Position numbers and translations under genes: made by a program. Positions 42,345 through 51,204 of a DNA stretch of 64,000 nt are shown here, piece after piece; the stretch's first letter is position 1; each line of letters begins with the position of its first letter. The notes beneath the pieces are model-generated. The model saw nothing but the letters and a program-made list of their open reading frames with translations. It did no database searches and was not told the DNA's origin. The stretch is from an uncultured Saprospiraceae bacterium (GTDB taxonomy: Bacteria > Bacteroidota > Bacteroidia > Chitinophagales > Saprospiraceae), in the NCBI GenBank assembly GCA_937981555.1, contig CALJOK010000029.1, positions 62,001 through 126,000 of the forward strand. The letters run 5' to 3'.

Positions 42345-44438
42345 CTAAGTCTCTTCTTTGTCTTTGTTTTTATAATAATAGTAAGTTGAAGTTTGTGAAC
42401 GAACAGGCATTTCTGAATTTCCTTTACTCGTTATATTTTGATTATTCTGATCAATAATTCTTGCTTTTACATTGTCTTGCAATTGGATAGCAATGATCGA
42501 TTTTATTTCTTTCTTTAAATTTTTATCATAAATCGGGAAAGCAGTTTCTATTCGTTTGCTCAAATTTCGATACATCCAATCAGCCGAAGAAACATAAATT
42601 TTTTCCTCGCCATCATTATGGAAAATAAAAACTCGGCTGTGTTCCAGAAACCGATCAACAATACTAATCACTTCAATATTGTCGCTCAATCCTTTGATTC
42701 CAGGAGTTAAACAACATAGTCCACGAACAATCATTTTTATTTTTACACCTGCCTGACTCGCTTCGTAGAGTTTTATAATCATCTCCTTATCTTCCAAACT
42801 ATTCATTTTCAAAATCATCCGAGCAGTCCTTCCAGCTTTGGCATTAGCAATTTCTTTGTTGATCATTTTTTTAAGATCAGGTCTTAAATTAAATTGCCCT
42901 ACTAACAAATGTTGAAAATCCTTTGGTCGATGATCGACTGATTCTAAAATAGAAAATACTTCATTGACCTCTCTGGTTATTTTTTTATCTGATGTAAAAA
43001 ATCCTAAATCAGTATAAATTTTTGAAGTGTCTTCATGAAAATTTCCAGAACTTAAATAAGTGTAGATCTTGTTTTTTTCATTTTCTACTCTTTTGACCAA
43101 AGCTAATTTTGAATGAACTTTTAGTCCTGGAAAACTATAATGAACTTTGACACCTGCTTTTTCCAAACTCTCTCCCCATTTTAAATTTGCTTCCTCGTCA
43201 AACCTCGCTTTGATTTCAATAAAGGCAAAAACTTTTTTTCCAGATCGTGCTGCTTTCATCAAAGCTTGCATAATTCTAGATTTTCTTGCCACTCGATATT
43301 GGACGATTCTGATTTCAGTTACATTTGGATCATTGGCTGCATCTTCAAAAAACCTAATTACAGGTTCATAAGTATGATATGGAAAATGAACCATATGATC
43401 CCTCTTTTTAATCTCCTCAAAAATACTTGATTCTGGCGTGAGCGCAGGGTAGAGTAGTGGCGGAAGTGGTGTATTCTTCATATGATCTTTTCCAAAACTT
43501 GGGAATTTGAAAAAATCAAAATTATTATGATACCTTCCTTCTGGCAACAAATCATATTTATCCAACTCAAAAGATTCAATTAAAAAGTCCAATAGTTGAG
43601 GAGGCATATTAGCGTCATATACTAATCGAGACGCAGGGCCAACATTTCGTTTTTTTAAGCTGTTTTTTATTTTTAAGAGTAGGTCTCCTGAAAATTCATC
43701 GTCAATATATAACTCCGCATCACGGGTCAGCTTTATAGAATAAGAATCCACAATGTGGTAACCTGGGAACATCCAAGTGACTGCTCGTCGAACAATATCA
43801 TCTAACATTATAATGTCATGCCGACCATTCGAATTTGGTAACTCTATAAATCGTGGCAAATATTCTGAAGGAATTTTAAGGATGGCGTAGTGCTCATTCA
43901 CCTCTGCTAATCCCGCACTTTTATCTTTTAATAAAATAGCTAAATACAATTCCGAGTTATTTAAAAACGGGCGTATTTTATTCTTAACCAAAAGAACTGG
44001 TTGAATATGCGGCTGTAAGTCGTCTTGGATATAATTATTGACAAACTCTTTTTGCTCTTTCCCCAAATCATCATAGCGCAATAAATGAATATCATTTTTG
44101 GCCAATTCAGGAATAATTTGTTCATTAAAAATTTTAGAAAATCTTTCTTGTTGCTCGTTAACGATTTTTAAAACTCGCTTTATTATTTCTTTTGGATCGT
44201 AGTCTAATTTACGTTTTGTCTTTTTTCCTACTCGAACTAAATTTCGTAAATTGGCTACTCGAACTCGAAAAAATTCTCCCAAATTATTAGAGTAAATCGC
44301 CAAGAATTTAATTTTTTCAAACAAAGGCATTTCCAGATCTTCTGCCTCTTGAAGCACTCGTTCATTAAAATACAACCAACTTATATCTCGATGGATATAA
44401 GGATATGATTTTTTATCTTCGGTAATATCTTTCGTCAT
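42345..44438 (-). CDS. ppk1: Polyphosphate kinase 1
   Basis: 697 residues, four-domain PPK1 layout. The N-domain has HRDISWLYFNERVLQEAEDLEMPLFEKIKFLAIYSNNLGEFFRVRVANLR. The catalytic part has VTEIRIVQYRVARKSRIMQAL, FIEIKARFDEEANLKWGESLEKAGVKVHYSFPGLKVHSKLALVKR (phospho-accepting His in KVHSKLAL), and VDRFLEHSRVFIF with YVSSADWMYRNLSKRIE as the second His region. The enzyme reversibly transfers phosphate from ATP to polyphosphate. The C-terminal tail is extended and polar. It is followed by the LOG-family gene, 18 bases upstream on the same strand. Confidence 0.95.
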   Translation of the reverse strand: MTKDITEDKKSYPYIHRDISWLYFNERVLQEAEDLEMPLFEKIKFLAIYSNNLGEFFRVRVANLRNLVRVGKKTKRKLDYDPKEIIKRVLKIVNEQQERFSKIFNEQIIPELAKNDIHLLRYDDLGKEQKEFVNNYIQDDLQPHIQPVLLVKNKIRPFLNNSELYLAILLKDKSAGLAEVNEHYAILKIPSEYLPRFIELPNSNGRHDIIMLDDIVRRAVTWMFPGYHIVDSYSIKLTRDAELYIDDEFSGDLLLKIKNSLKKRNVGPASRLVYDANMPPQLLDFLIESFELDKYDLLPEGRYHNNFDFFKFPSFGKDHMKNTPLPPLLYPALTPESSIFEEIKKRDHMVHFPYHTYEPVIRFFEDAANDPNVTEIRIVQYRVARKSRIMQALMKAARSGKKVFAFIEIKARFDEEANLKWGESLEKAGVKVHYSFPGLKVHSKLALVKRVENEKNKIYTYLSSGNFHEDTSKIYTDLGFFTSDKKITREVNEVFSILESVDHRPKDFQHLLVGQFNLRPDLKKMINKEIANAKAGRTARMILKMNSLEDKEMIIKLYEASQAGVKIKMIVRGLCCLTPGIKGLSDNIEVISIVDRFLEHSRVFIFHNDGEEKIYVSSADWMYRNLSKRIETAFPIYDKNLKKEIKSIIAIQLQDNVKARIIDQNNQNITSKGNSEMPVRSQTSTYYYYKNKDKEET

Positions 44439-44456
44439 GTCTTTTTATTTTAATCC

Positions 44457-45038
44457 TTATGTCTTCGCATTATTAATTGCTGATTCACTCCAAGCAGGAG
44501 CATTTTTCATCGCCTCAATTAAGTCTTCCAACTGAGTAACTTCCGTCCAAATATCTCGATGTTGTTTTCCCATAAAATTTTCTTTCACACAAGTTTCCAA
44601 CATCTCAATGATTGGATTATAAAATCCTTGAAAATTATAAATGATGATTGGTTTGGTAAAAAGTCCCAATCGTTTTGCACTCAATACTTCAAATAATTCT
44701 TCAAATGTTCCCACGCCTCCAGGCAAAGCAATCACGGCATCGGTACCTTCGATCAATATTTTTTTTCGCTCTGCCATGTCTTCCGTTTCGATCATCAAAT
44801 TGACTCCTTTGTGATCCCACTCGACAGCTTTCATAAATCGAGGGATAACGCCAATAACTTTCCCATCATTTTCCAAAGCACTATCTGCCAAGGTCCCCAT
44901 CAATCCAGATGAACCACCACCATAAATAATTGTGATATTTTCCTTGGCCAAGAGTTGTCCAATTTTTTTGGTTTCCTCATAATATTTAGAAGGAAGCGAA
45001 TTACTGGAAGAGCAGTAAATGGTTACTTTATTTATCAT
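44457..45038 (-). CDS. LOG-family (TIGR00730) Rossmann-fold protein
   Basis: 193 residues. The family motifs GGGSSGLMGTLADSAL and ALPGGVGTFEELFEVLSAKRLG are present. Members hydrolyse nucleoside 5'-monophosphates such as cytokinin ribosides (phosphoribohydrolases), or have lysine-decarboxylase-like annotations. The physiological substrate here is unknown. The DUF72 gene lies 27 bases upstream on the same strand and ppk1 18 bases downstream, so the three may be co-transcribed. Confidence 0.9.
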   Translation of the reverse strand: MINKVTIYCSSSNSLPSKYYEETKKIGQLLAKENITIIYGGGSSGLMGTLADSALENDGKVIGVIPRFMKAVEWDHKGVNLMIETEDMAERKKILIEGTDAVIALPGGVGTFEELFEVLSAKRLGLFTKPIIIYNFQGFYNPIIEMLETCVKENFMGKQHRDIWTEVTQLEDLIEAMKNAPAWSESAINNAKT

Positions 45039-45065
45039 AGTCAGATTTAGATTGTTCTAGATTTT

Positions 45066-45983
45066 TCAAAAAAGAGACATTTGCTTTCCATCATCTCCAT
45101 CATGAAATTTTGGCCCTCTAGTGATTACTTCAAAATGTTTTTGAAGCTCGTCAGCCAAATATAGAGATAAATCAGGAGCTAAAATATTATCAGGTTCATG
45201 GGGAAAAAAATAAATTTCAGGAAGTCCTTTTGCCGACCAATCCTTTAATTTTTGCACCCACTCGTCTATTCGTTGATAATCAGTCGAATGTAAATCATTT
45301 CCAACAAATCGAATCATCGCAATATTGGTCGTCAATTGTAAATGCAAAACATCTCTTCGTCCTGCTACATCTGTATTTACCCAAGCAATATTATACTTTT
45401 TTAATAAATCAGCGACCTCTTTTTGGTTTTTTTTATTGGAAAAAATACTTTCATGGCGTAATTCAATCGACAACTGAATTTCTTTGGGAAATCTTTTGAG
45501 AAAATGCTCTAAAGCTGGCAAACGATCTATCCCAAAATAGGGAGGTAATTGCATAAAACAACAACCTAATTTCTCTTCTAGCAAAAGAATGTTTTTACAG
45601 AAATTATCCAAGGCATCATTATTCGCCCCCAAATCAGCACTATGACTAATCACCTGTGGGATCTTTGGACAAAAACGAAAATCGGCGGTGGATTCATTTT
45701 TCCATTTTTCGATATTCGCTTCACTTGGAATTCTATAATGAGTAGTGTTAAGTTCAATCGTATTGAATTGTCGAGCGTATTGTTTGAGATAATTTTTAGC
45801 TGGAGTTTTTGGAGGATATACTTTTCCAACCCATTCTTTCATACTCCAACCTGTGCATCCGATGTAGATTTTTGGAGGAGTATTTTTTTTTGGAAAAGAG
45901 GAAAGAATAGTTGAGTTTTCCTCAGGTTCAGTTGGAAGTGAAAAGTTGACATTTGAGATGTCGGGTAGTTTTCCGAATTTCAT
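45066..45983 (-). CDS. DUF72-family TIM-barrel-like protein
   Basis: 305 residues. A low-complexity N-tail (about 35 residues) is followed by IYIGCTGWSMKEWVGKVYPPKTPAKNYLKQYARQFNTIELNTTHYRIPSEANIEKWKNES, the DUF72 N-terminal signature. FMQLPPYFG, LSIELRHESIF and MIRFVGNDLHSTDYQRIDEWVQKLKDW follow. The family's biochemical role is not known. It may share one unit with the LOG-family and ppk1 genes. An inverted repeat with homology to the one at 4114-4289 lies upstream of its start. Confidence 0.9.
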   Translation of the reverse strand: MKFGKLPDISNVNFSLPTEPEENSTILSSFPKKNTPPKIYIGCTGWSMKEWVGKVYPPKTPAKNYLKQYARQFNTIELNTTHYRIPSEANIEKWKNESTADFRFCPKIPQVISHSADLGANNDALDNFCKNILLLEEKLGCCFMQLPPYFGIDRLPALEHFLKRFPKEIQLSIELRHESIFSNKKNQKEVADLLKKYNIAWVNTDVAGRRDVLHLQLTTNIAMIRFVGNDLHSTDYQRIDEWVQKLKDWSAKGLPEIYFFPHEPDNILAPDLSLYLADELQKHFEVITRGPKFHDGDDGKQMSLF

Positions 45984-46004
45984 TTCTCATTAATTTTTAT
46001 AGAA

Positions 46005-46120
46005 GGCAGATGCTGCGGATCGAGCGGATTTGACGATTACACTCATGGAGGAAATCTTGAGAACAATCGTCAAATTCGCTTACATTTGCTAGATCCGTCC
46101 AATCCGTGTTCCATCGCATC
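46005..46120. repeat. Inverted repeat related to 4114-4289 repeat
   Basis: The inner arms GGATTTGACGATT and AATCGTCAAATTCGC pair, and outer parts carry GATCCGTCCAATCCGTGTTCC. The same words (GATTTGACGATTA, CCGTGTTC) occur in the repeat at 4114-4289. It lies between the DUF72 and PyrR-like genes. Confidence 0.6.
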
Positions 46121-46123
46121 TAG

Positions 46124-46618
46124 CTATTTTAAATAAACCGCTTTTTCCCCTCGTCCTTTAATTTGCACATCAATATCATCTTGAATCGTCGTAAATAATG
46201 AGACTCCAACATAATCCACTTTGATAGGAAAAGACTTATGTTCTCGATCCACTAAAACCGCCACTTGAATTTTTTTAGGTAAAACTTCCAACAACGGTTT
46301 GATCGCATAGAAAATAGTCCTTCCGGTATTCGCTACATCATCGACGATGATGATAACTTTATTATTCAAATCCTTCTCAGGGATATTGATCGTTACTTCA
46401 GATTCCAAAGGATTGGCAGGATTGATATTGATGGAAGTCAAAGTGATTGTATTTTCAGTCAATTGCACTAATTCCTTATCCAACATCTTGGCAAAGCCCA
46501 AACCATTATTATTGATGCCTGCTAGAATGATTTCATTCTCTCCAAAATTTTGTTCTAAAATTTCGATAGCGAGCCGTTTTATCTTTTGTTTAATTTGTCG
46601 CGAGTCAAGTAATTTCAT
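46124..46618 (-). CDS. PyrR-like phosphoribosyltransferase
   Basis: 164 residues, type I phosphoribosyltransferase fold. The PRPP-binding loop is IIIVDDVANTGRTIFYAIKPL. VAVLVDREHKSFPIKVDYVGVSLFTT resembles the PyrR family. PyrR acts as a uracil phosphoribosyltransferase and, in Gram-positives, as a pyr attenuator. No pyrimidine gene or RNA-binding target is seen, so a simple phosphoribosyltransferase role is the safer reading. It is transcribed away from the Fe-S pair. Confidence 0.82.
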   Translation of the reverse strand: MKLLDSRQIKQKIKRLAIEILEQNFGENEIILAGINNNGLGFAKMLDKELVQLTENTITLTSININPANPLESEVTINIPEKDLNNKVIIIVDDVANTGRTIFYAIKPLLEVLPKKIQVAVLVDREHKSFPIKVDYVGVSLFTTIQDDIDVQIKGRGEKAVYLK

Positions 46619-46826
46619 GAAGGCAATTTACTTAAAATGACCTTAATTAAGAATCATTTTTAATTAAAAAAAAATCAATTTTATTATATCTATTTAATTT
46701 CAAAACGTATAATTACCTGTAAATTCGGTTTTTTAGATTTTTCAAAACTCAAATCATCAAAAAGGTATTCTTTTTATAATATGATTGACTAAATTTGAAA
46801 AAAACAAAACTTCAACTTTTTAAAAT

Positions 46827-48197
46827 ATGATGCAACAAATTATTTTTGCAATAGTCACCTTTGCAGCATTTGGTTTTGCAGCCAAGCAATTTTTAAAAAT
46901 CCGTCGAAATATCCTTTTAGGAAAAGACAAAGATATTTCTGACAATGCAGGCGAACGATGGAAAAACGTTTTGCTCATTGCATTTGGTCAAAAGAAAATG
47001 TTTAAGCGATGGATTCCTGCTGTTTTACACCTATTTATTTATGTGGCATTTTTGTTTACCCAAATTGAGTTAATCGAAATTTTGGTAGATGGCTTTTTTG
47101 GAACACATCGGTTTTTTGCAGAACCTTTAGGTGCACTTTATACCGTGGCGATTAGTAGCATTGAGTTACTTTCGGTTGGGGCATTTTTTGCGACTTTAAT
47201 ATTTTTGATCAGAAGAAACTTGCTAGCCATTCCTCGATTCCAAATGGATGAGATGACAGGTTTTCCAAAATTTGATGGAAACATGATTTTGGTTTTGGAG
47301 ATCATTTTATTGATTGGCGTTTTCAGTATGAATGGTGCAGACAAAGTTTTGCAAAGCATGGGAGCGGAACATTATCATATGACCGGTAATTTTGCGGTGA
47401 GTTCTTGGCTCGGACCTGCTTTGTTTGGTGGGATGTCAGAATCAGCTTTGATTGGTGTGGAAAGATTTGGTTGGTGGTTGCACATTATGACGGTTTTTGC
47501 TTTTCTAAATTACTTACCGATTTCGAAGCATTTGCATATTATGTTAGCTTTTCCAAATACTTATTTTGCGAAATTACAGCCAAAAGGAGAAATGGAAAAT
47601 ATGCCAGAAATCATGAATGAGGTAAAATCTATGATGGGGTTGATAGAAACTGATCCAGATGCACCAATGGATGATTTGCCAGAATTTGGATCGAACGATG
47701 TGATGAGTTTGGATTGGAAAAATGTTTTGGGAGCGTATACTTGTACCGAGTGTGGAAGATGTACTTCAGTTTGTCCTGCGAATATTACGGGAAAAAAATT
47801 ATCTCCTCGAAAAGTTATGATGGACGTTCGTGATAGAGCAACTGAGATTGGAAAGAAATTGGACAGCGGCGATATGCAATGGGTGAAAGAAGAACTCAAA
47901 GCAGAAGCGACGACTTTGACTAAAGAAAATTTTGATGATGGAAAATCATTATTCGATTATATTTCTAATGAAGAATTACATGCTTGTACAACTTGTAATG
48001 CTTGCGTAGAAGCTTGTCCAGTTTTGATCAATCCATTGGGTATTATATTGAAAATGCGTCGATATGAAATTTTGACTTTGTCAGCTGGTCCAGGTGATTG
48101 GGTGCCAATGTTTACGAGTATTGAAAATTCAGGATCAGTTTGGCAGTTGCCAGATGCTAGAGATAAATGGGCGGAGGAAGCAACTTCTAAGAACTAA
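46827..48197 (+). CDS. Membrane Fe-S oxidoreductase, HdrD-like N-half
   Basis: 456 residues. Several hydrophobic helices fill the first 250 residues and resemble a b-type cytochrome-like membrane part. Two 4Fe-4S motifs follow: Cys306, 309, 312, 316 (CTECGRCTSVCP) and Cys387, 390, 393, 397 (CTTCNACVEACP). With the next gene it resembles the HdrDE-like or quinone-reducing complexes of Bacteroidota. The redox partner is unknown. The CCG-domain gene follows after 28 bases on the same strand. A TAAATTTG box lies 30 bases before the start, with a poor -33 match. Confidence 0.85.
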   Translation: MMQQIIFAIVTFAAFGFAAKQFLKIRRNILLGKDKDISDNAGERWKNVLLIAFGQKKMFKRWIPAVLHLFIYVAFLFTQIELIEILVDGFFGTHRFFAEPLGALYTVAISSIELLSVGAFFATLIFLIRRNLLAIPRFQMDEMTGFPKFDGNMILVLEIILLIGVFSMNGADKVLQSMGAEHYHMTGNFAVSSWLGPALFGGMSESALIGVERFGWWLHIMTVFAFLNYLPISKHLHIMLAFPNTYFAKLQPKGEMENMPEIMNEVKSMMGLIETDPDAPMDDLPEFGSNDVMSLDWKNVLGAYTCTECGRCTSVCPANITGKKLSPRKVMMDVRDRATEIGKKLDSGDMQWVKEELKAEATTLTKENFDDGKSLFDYISNEELHACTTCNACVEACPVLINPLGIILKMRRYEILTLSAGPGDWVPMFTSIENSGSVWQLPDARDKWAEEATSKN

Positions 48198-48225
48198 ATT
48201 TTAAGTGAAAAATTAAAAAAGAAAG

Positions 48226-49014
48226 ATGTCAAAAGAATATAAAATACCAACGATGGCAGAAATGGCTGCCGCAGAAAAAACACCAGAAGTTTTATTTTGG
48301 GTAGGATGTGCTGGAAGCTTTGATTCACGTGCACAGAAAGTATCCGTCGCTTTTACTAAGATTTTAAATGAAGCAGGAGTGGAGTTTGCTATTTTGGGAA
48401 AAGAGGAAAGTTGCACCGGTGATCCAGCTCGACGAGCAGGGAATGAATTTGTTTTTCAAATGGTTGCTTTGCAAAATATCGAAACCTTGAATTTGTATAA
48501 GGTAAATAAAATTGTAGCAACGTGTCCTCATTGTTTTAATGTTTTGAAAAATGAATATCCAGCCTTAGGTGGAAATTATGAAGTGATGCATCACACACAA
48601 TTTTTGCAGTCATTGATTAATGAAGGTCGCATCAAATTGAAGGACGGTGGCGCTTTTGATGGTAAAAAAATTACCTACCATGACTCTTGTTATTTAGGTA
48701 GAGCGAACGGCGTTTATGAAGTTCCTCGATCTGTTTTACAAAATTTGGATAATGAATTAGTGGAGATGCAACGAACTAAAACCAACGGTCTATGTTGCGG
48801 TGCAGGTGGTGCACAAATGTTTAAAGAAAATGAACCAGGAAAGAAAAGAATTAATACTGAACGAACAGAAGAAGCATTGGAAACTGGTGCTGAAATCATT
48901 GCGGTGAATTGCCCATTTTGTTTGACGATGATGTCAGATGGTGTCAAAGCGAAGGAGAAACAAGAATCAGTAATGGTTTATGATTTAGCAGAATTGATTC
49001 TAGGAAAAATGTAA
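48226..49014 (+). CDS. CCG-domain Fe-S protein, HdrD-like C-half
   Basis: 262 residues, no transmembrane segment. Two CCG domains of the heterodisulfide-reductase type are present: ATCPHCFNVLKNEYPALGGNYEVMHHTQFLQ and LCCGAGGAQMFKENEPGKKRI, with DSCYLGRANGVY and NCPFCLTMMSDGVKA. CCG domains bind a special 4Fe-4S or zinc centre. It completes the Fe-S protein made by the preceding gene, so the pair probably forms one electron-transfer complex at the inner membrane. A strong terminator follows. Confidence 0.88.
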   Translation: MSKEYKIPTMAEMAAAEKTPEVLFWVGCAGSFDSRAQKVSVAFTKILNEAGVEFAILGKEESCTGDPARRAGNEFVFQMVALQNIETLNLYKVNKIVATCPHCFNVLKNEYPALGGNYEVMHHTQFLQSLINEGRIKLKDGGAFDGKKITYHDSCYLGRANGVYEVPRSVLQNLDNELVEMQRTKTNGLCCGAGGAQMFKENEPGKKRINTERTEEALETGAEIIAVNCPFCLTMMSDGVKAKEKQESVMVYDLAELILGKM

Positions 49015-49034
49015 AATTTTAATTTTCGTTCCAA

Positions 49035-49079
49035 CAAAAAAACTTACCTCGATTAATTATCGAAGTAAGTTTTTTTTTG
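49035..49079. terminator. Bidirectional terminator
   Basis: AAACTTAC and GTAAGTTT enclose a CGATTAATTATCG inner stem, with A and T runs on both sides. It separates convergent genes ending at 49014 and 49105. Confidence 0.85.
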
Positions 49080-49104
49080 AGTTTATTTGAAAAAGTCTAC
49101 TACA

Positions 49105-50151
49105 TTATAAATTAATAACCTGAGTCGTTCCTTCTATATTATCTGAAAACTCAATTTCATCATCGCAAACTCCATGATTAATCGAGTTAGGATAAGAAAA
49201 ATTAAGATCACCGAATGTACCTTGATTTGGATTACTTGGATCACCAAAAGTACCATCAGTATTTAAGGTATCTATAGCTAAAAAACCATCAAAAGGAACC
49301 ATACAAGAAAAGTTATAATTAATATCTGCATTTGGATTGTTACACGAACGAAGTGTTTGTCCAGCTGGGCTATCTATTTGGAAGCATCCGGAATAAGACA
49401 AAGTATCATTTATAATATCCAATGGATTACCTGGGTCTCCTACTAAATTTGGTTTTATAAAAAAACCACCGATCAAACTAGGATCTCCCGTTTGGATTTG
49501 AGGTAAACTAATAGTGGTAATATTAGAATTTTGAATGTTGGTATTTTGCAGATCTAAACCAATAATTTTATAGGTATCTAACCCATTAATATGATCAAAC
49601 TCTAAGGAGATAACTCCATCTAAGTCATTGATTGAATTGATGATAAAATCTTGATCTAGTTGAATACTCACAATTGTTCCAATTGTATTTAGTTCACCTT
49701 CAATAGTAATAGTAGCAGTTCCTTCATAATCTGTATTACCAATAGAGGTACATCCTGTTCCGTAATCTAAGGTGATGGTATGAATAGCAGGACTATTGCT
49801 ATTATCACTTATTAGACTACTCGAAGGACAGCCTGTACGAGTGGTAGCGATCGAATTATTAAGTCCATAAACTTGTGGATAAAAAGCGGTTTGTAAGAGT
49901 GATCCAAAAGTTAAATTTCGAATAACACTTTCTACTTCCAGAATCAATTGATGTTCTGGAACGTTGCTTTCATTAACAACTTCTGATAAGATTTTAGTGG
50001 TTTTAATTTTTAAATCTTCGTTAGGAAGATTTGTTGGATTTGTTGGTGTGGTGATTTCTTGAAAACCATCTAGATTTTCTTTTTTACATGAATATAGGGC
50101 TAGGACAAAAAGTAGTGTTAGTTGCATAAATTTAGTTTTATTGCAACTCAT
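49105..50151 (-). CDS. Putative secreted lipoprotein
   Basis: 348 residues. The first hydrophobic stretch has lipobox ALYSC (Cys22 from this start; a second ATG at 50127 would give Cys14). A linker is followed by a beta-rich domain with many Asn, Thr and Ser residues (TITIEGELNTIGTIVSIQLDQDFIINSINDLDGVISLEFDH) and several cysteines. No family is recognised. The composition is typical of Bacteroidota exported surface proteins of unknown role. Confidence 0.7.
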   Translation of the reverse strand: MSCNKTKFMQLTLLFVLALYSCKKENLDGFQEITTPTNPTNLPNEDLKIKTTKILSEVVNESNVPEHQLILEVESVIRNLTFGSLLQTAFYPQVYGLNNSIATTRTGCPSSSLISDNSNSPAIHTITLDYGTGCTSIGNTDYEGTATITIEGELNTIGTIVSIQLDQDFIINSINDLDGVISLEFDHINGLDTYKIIGLDLQNTNIQNSNITTISLPQIQTGDPSLIGGFFIKPNLVGDPGNPLDIINDTLSYSGCFQIDSPAGQTLRSCNNPNADINYNFSCMVPFDGFLAIDTLNTDGTFGDPSNPNQGTFGDLNFSYPNSINHGVCDDEIEFSDNIEGTTQVINL

Positions 50152-50260
50152 AAGATTTTAAATTTTGGTTAAATGGTTAATTTTCTGGTTAAAAAATATT
50201 GTTATTGAATTTTACAATATTCAAATAGTTTGCCAAAACAAGAAGAAGACTTTTATATTT

Positions 50261-51175
50261 TTAATTTAAAAATGGTTCCACGTTCAGCGTATAAATGAAT
50301 TGAGGTAGACCTCCCGATTCAGATTCATGTGAAAAATAAATGTCTTTATTTTTTCCAAAACAGATTGATTCCATTTGAGTTTTTATATCAATATCTAACT
50401 TCTTTGTTTTTCCATCAAAGATATTATCACTCTGGAAATCGTACAAAAGCCAGATGAAAGGATCAAAATTTTCTACTTGATTTATTTCTTCCTTATGATA
50501 TCCTAACAATGCAATTACATTTTTATCTTCACTAATTGTTGCGCCTGTAATTAATCCATCTGACTCATATTCTTGAATTAAATTAGCCGTATAATTTCCT
50601 GCATTTTTTGGAAGGGAATACCATTTCGTTTTTTGATCTAAATGATTTTTAGAAAAAAGGAATAGCTCATTTTCAAAACTAATGATTGCCTCACAATCAA
50701 AATTATGATCTGTAGTTGATGAAAAATCCTCTTGGTCAGGATACTCAAATTCAATGATTTCAGCAGCGACAGAATCAAGTGTCTCTAATTCAATTTTTGA
50801 AATCTTATTAATTTTTAGATCAGTTCGTTGACCTAAATTATTTCCTGAATCAGCAACGTAAATATAATCTTGATCCTCGGTTATATCTTCCCAGTCAAAA
50901 TTATTAGTATTATAAATTTTGATGCTCCTATTAATTTTCTTGTCCACTAAATTTACTTCGTGAATCCATGCCCCTTGTCCTCCATCATTATGAGCAAAAA
51001 GGCTAGTATCATTTCGGAAAATCATCCCAGAAATTTCATATAAAGTAGCAGGGATTTCAACTAATTGTTGTGGCGCAATTTCAGTAACAGAAGGAAGTGT
51101 CTTATCATTTTTGCAAGACGAAAAAATGATAAATAGGAAAATGAAAAAGATTGTTTTTTTTGAAATGAAATTCAA
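50261..51175 (-). CDS. Putative lipoprotein with beta-propeller-like pattern
   Basis: 304 residues. Lipobox IFSSC, Cys21. Strands with repeating acidic/aromatic motifs are seen (SGMIFRNDTSLFAHNDGGQGAWIHEVNLVDKKINRSIKIYN, FDWEDITEDQDYIYVADSGNN, CFGKNKDIYFSHES), suggesting a beta-propeller or sandwich on the cell surface. No enzyme family is recognised. Its gap to the 51205 gene is 29 bases, so they are likely in the same unit. Confidence 0.7.
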   Translation of the reverse strand: MNFISKKTIFFIFLFIIFSSCKNDKTLPSVTEIAPQQLVEIPATLYEISGMIFRNDTSLFAHNDGGQGAWIHEVNLVDKKINRSIKIYNTNNFDWEDITEDQDYIYVADSGNNLGQRTDLKINKISKIELETLDSVAAEIIEFEYPDQEDFSSTTDHNFDCEAIISFENELFLFSKNHLDQKTKWYSLPKNAGNYTANLIQEYESDGLITGATISEDKNVIALLGYHKEEINQVENFDPFIWLLYDFQSDNIFDGKTKKLDIDIKTQMESICFGKNKDIYFSHESESGGLPQFIYTLNVEPFLN

Positions 51176-51204
51176 CGAAAATGATTTTAAAAAATTAGAA
51201 TAAT

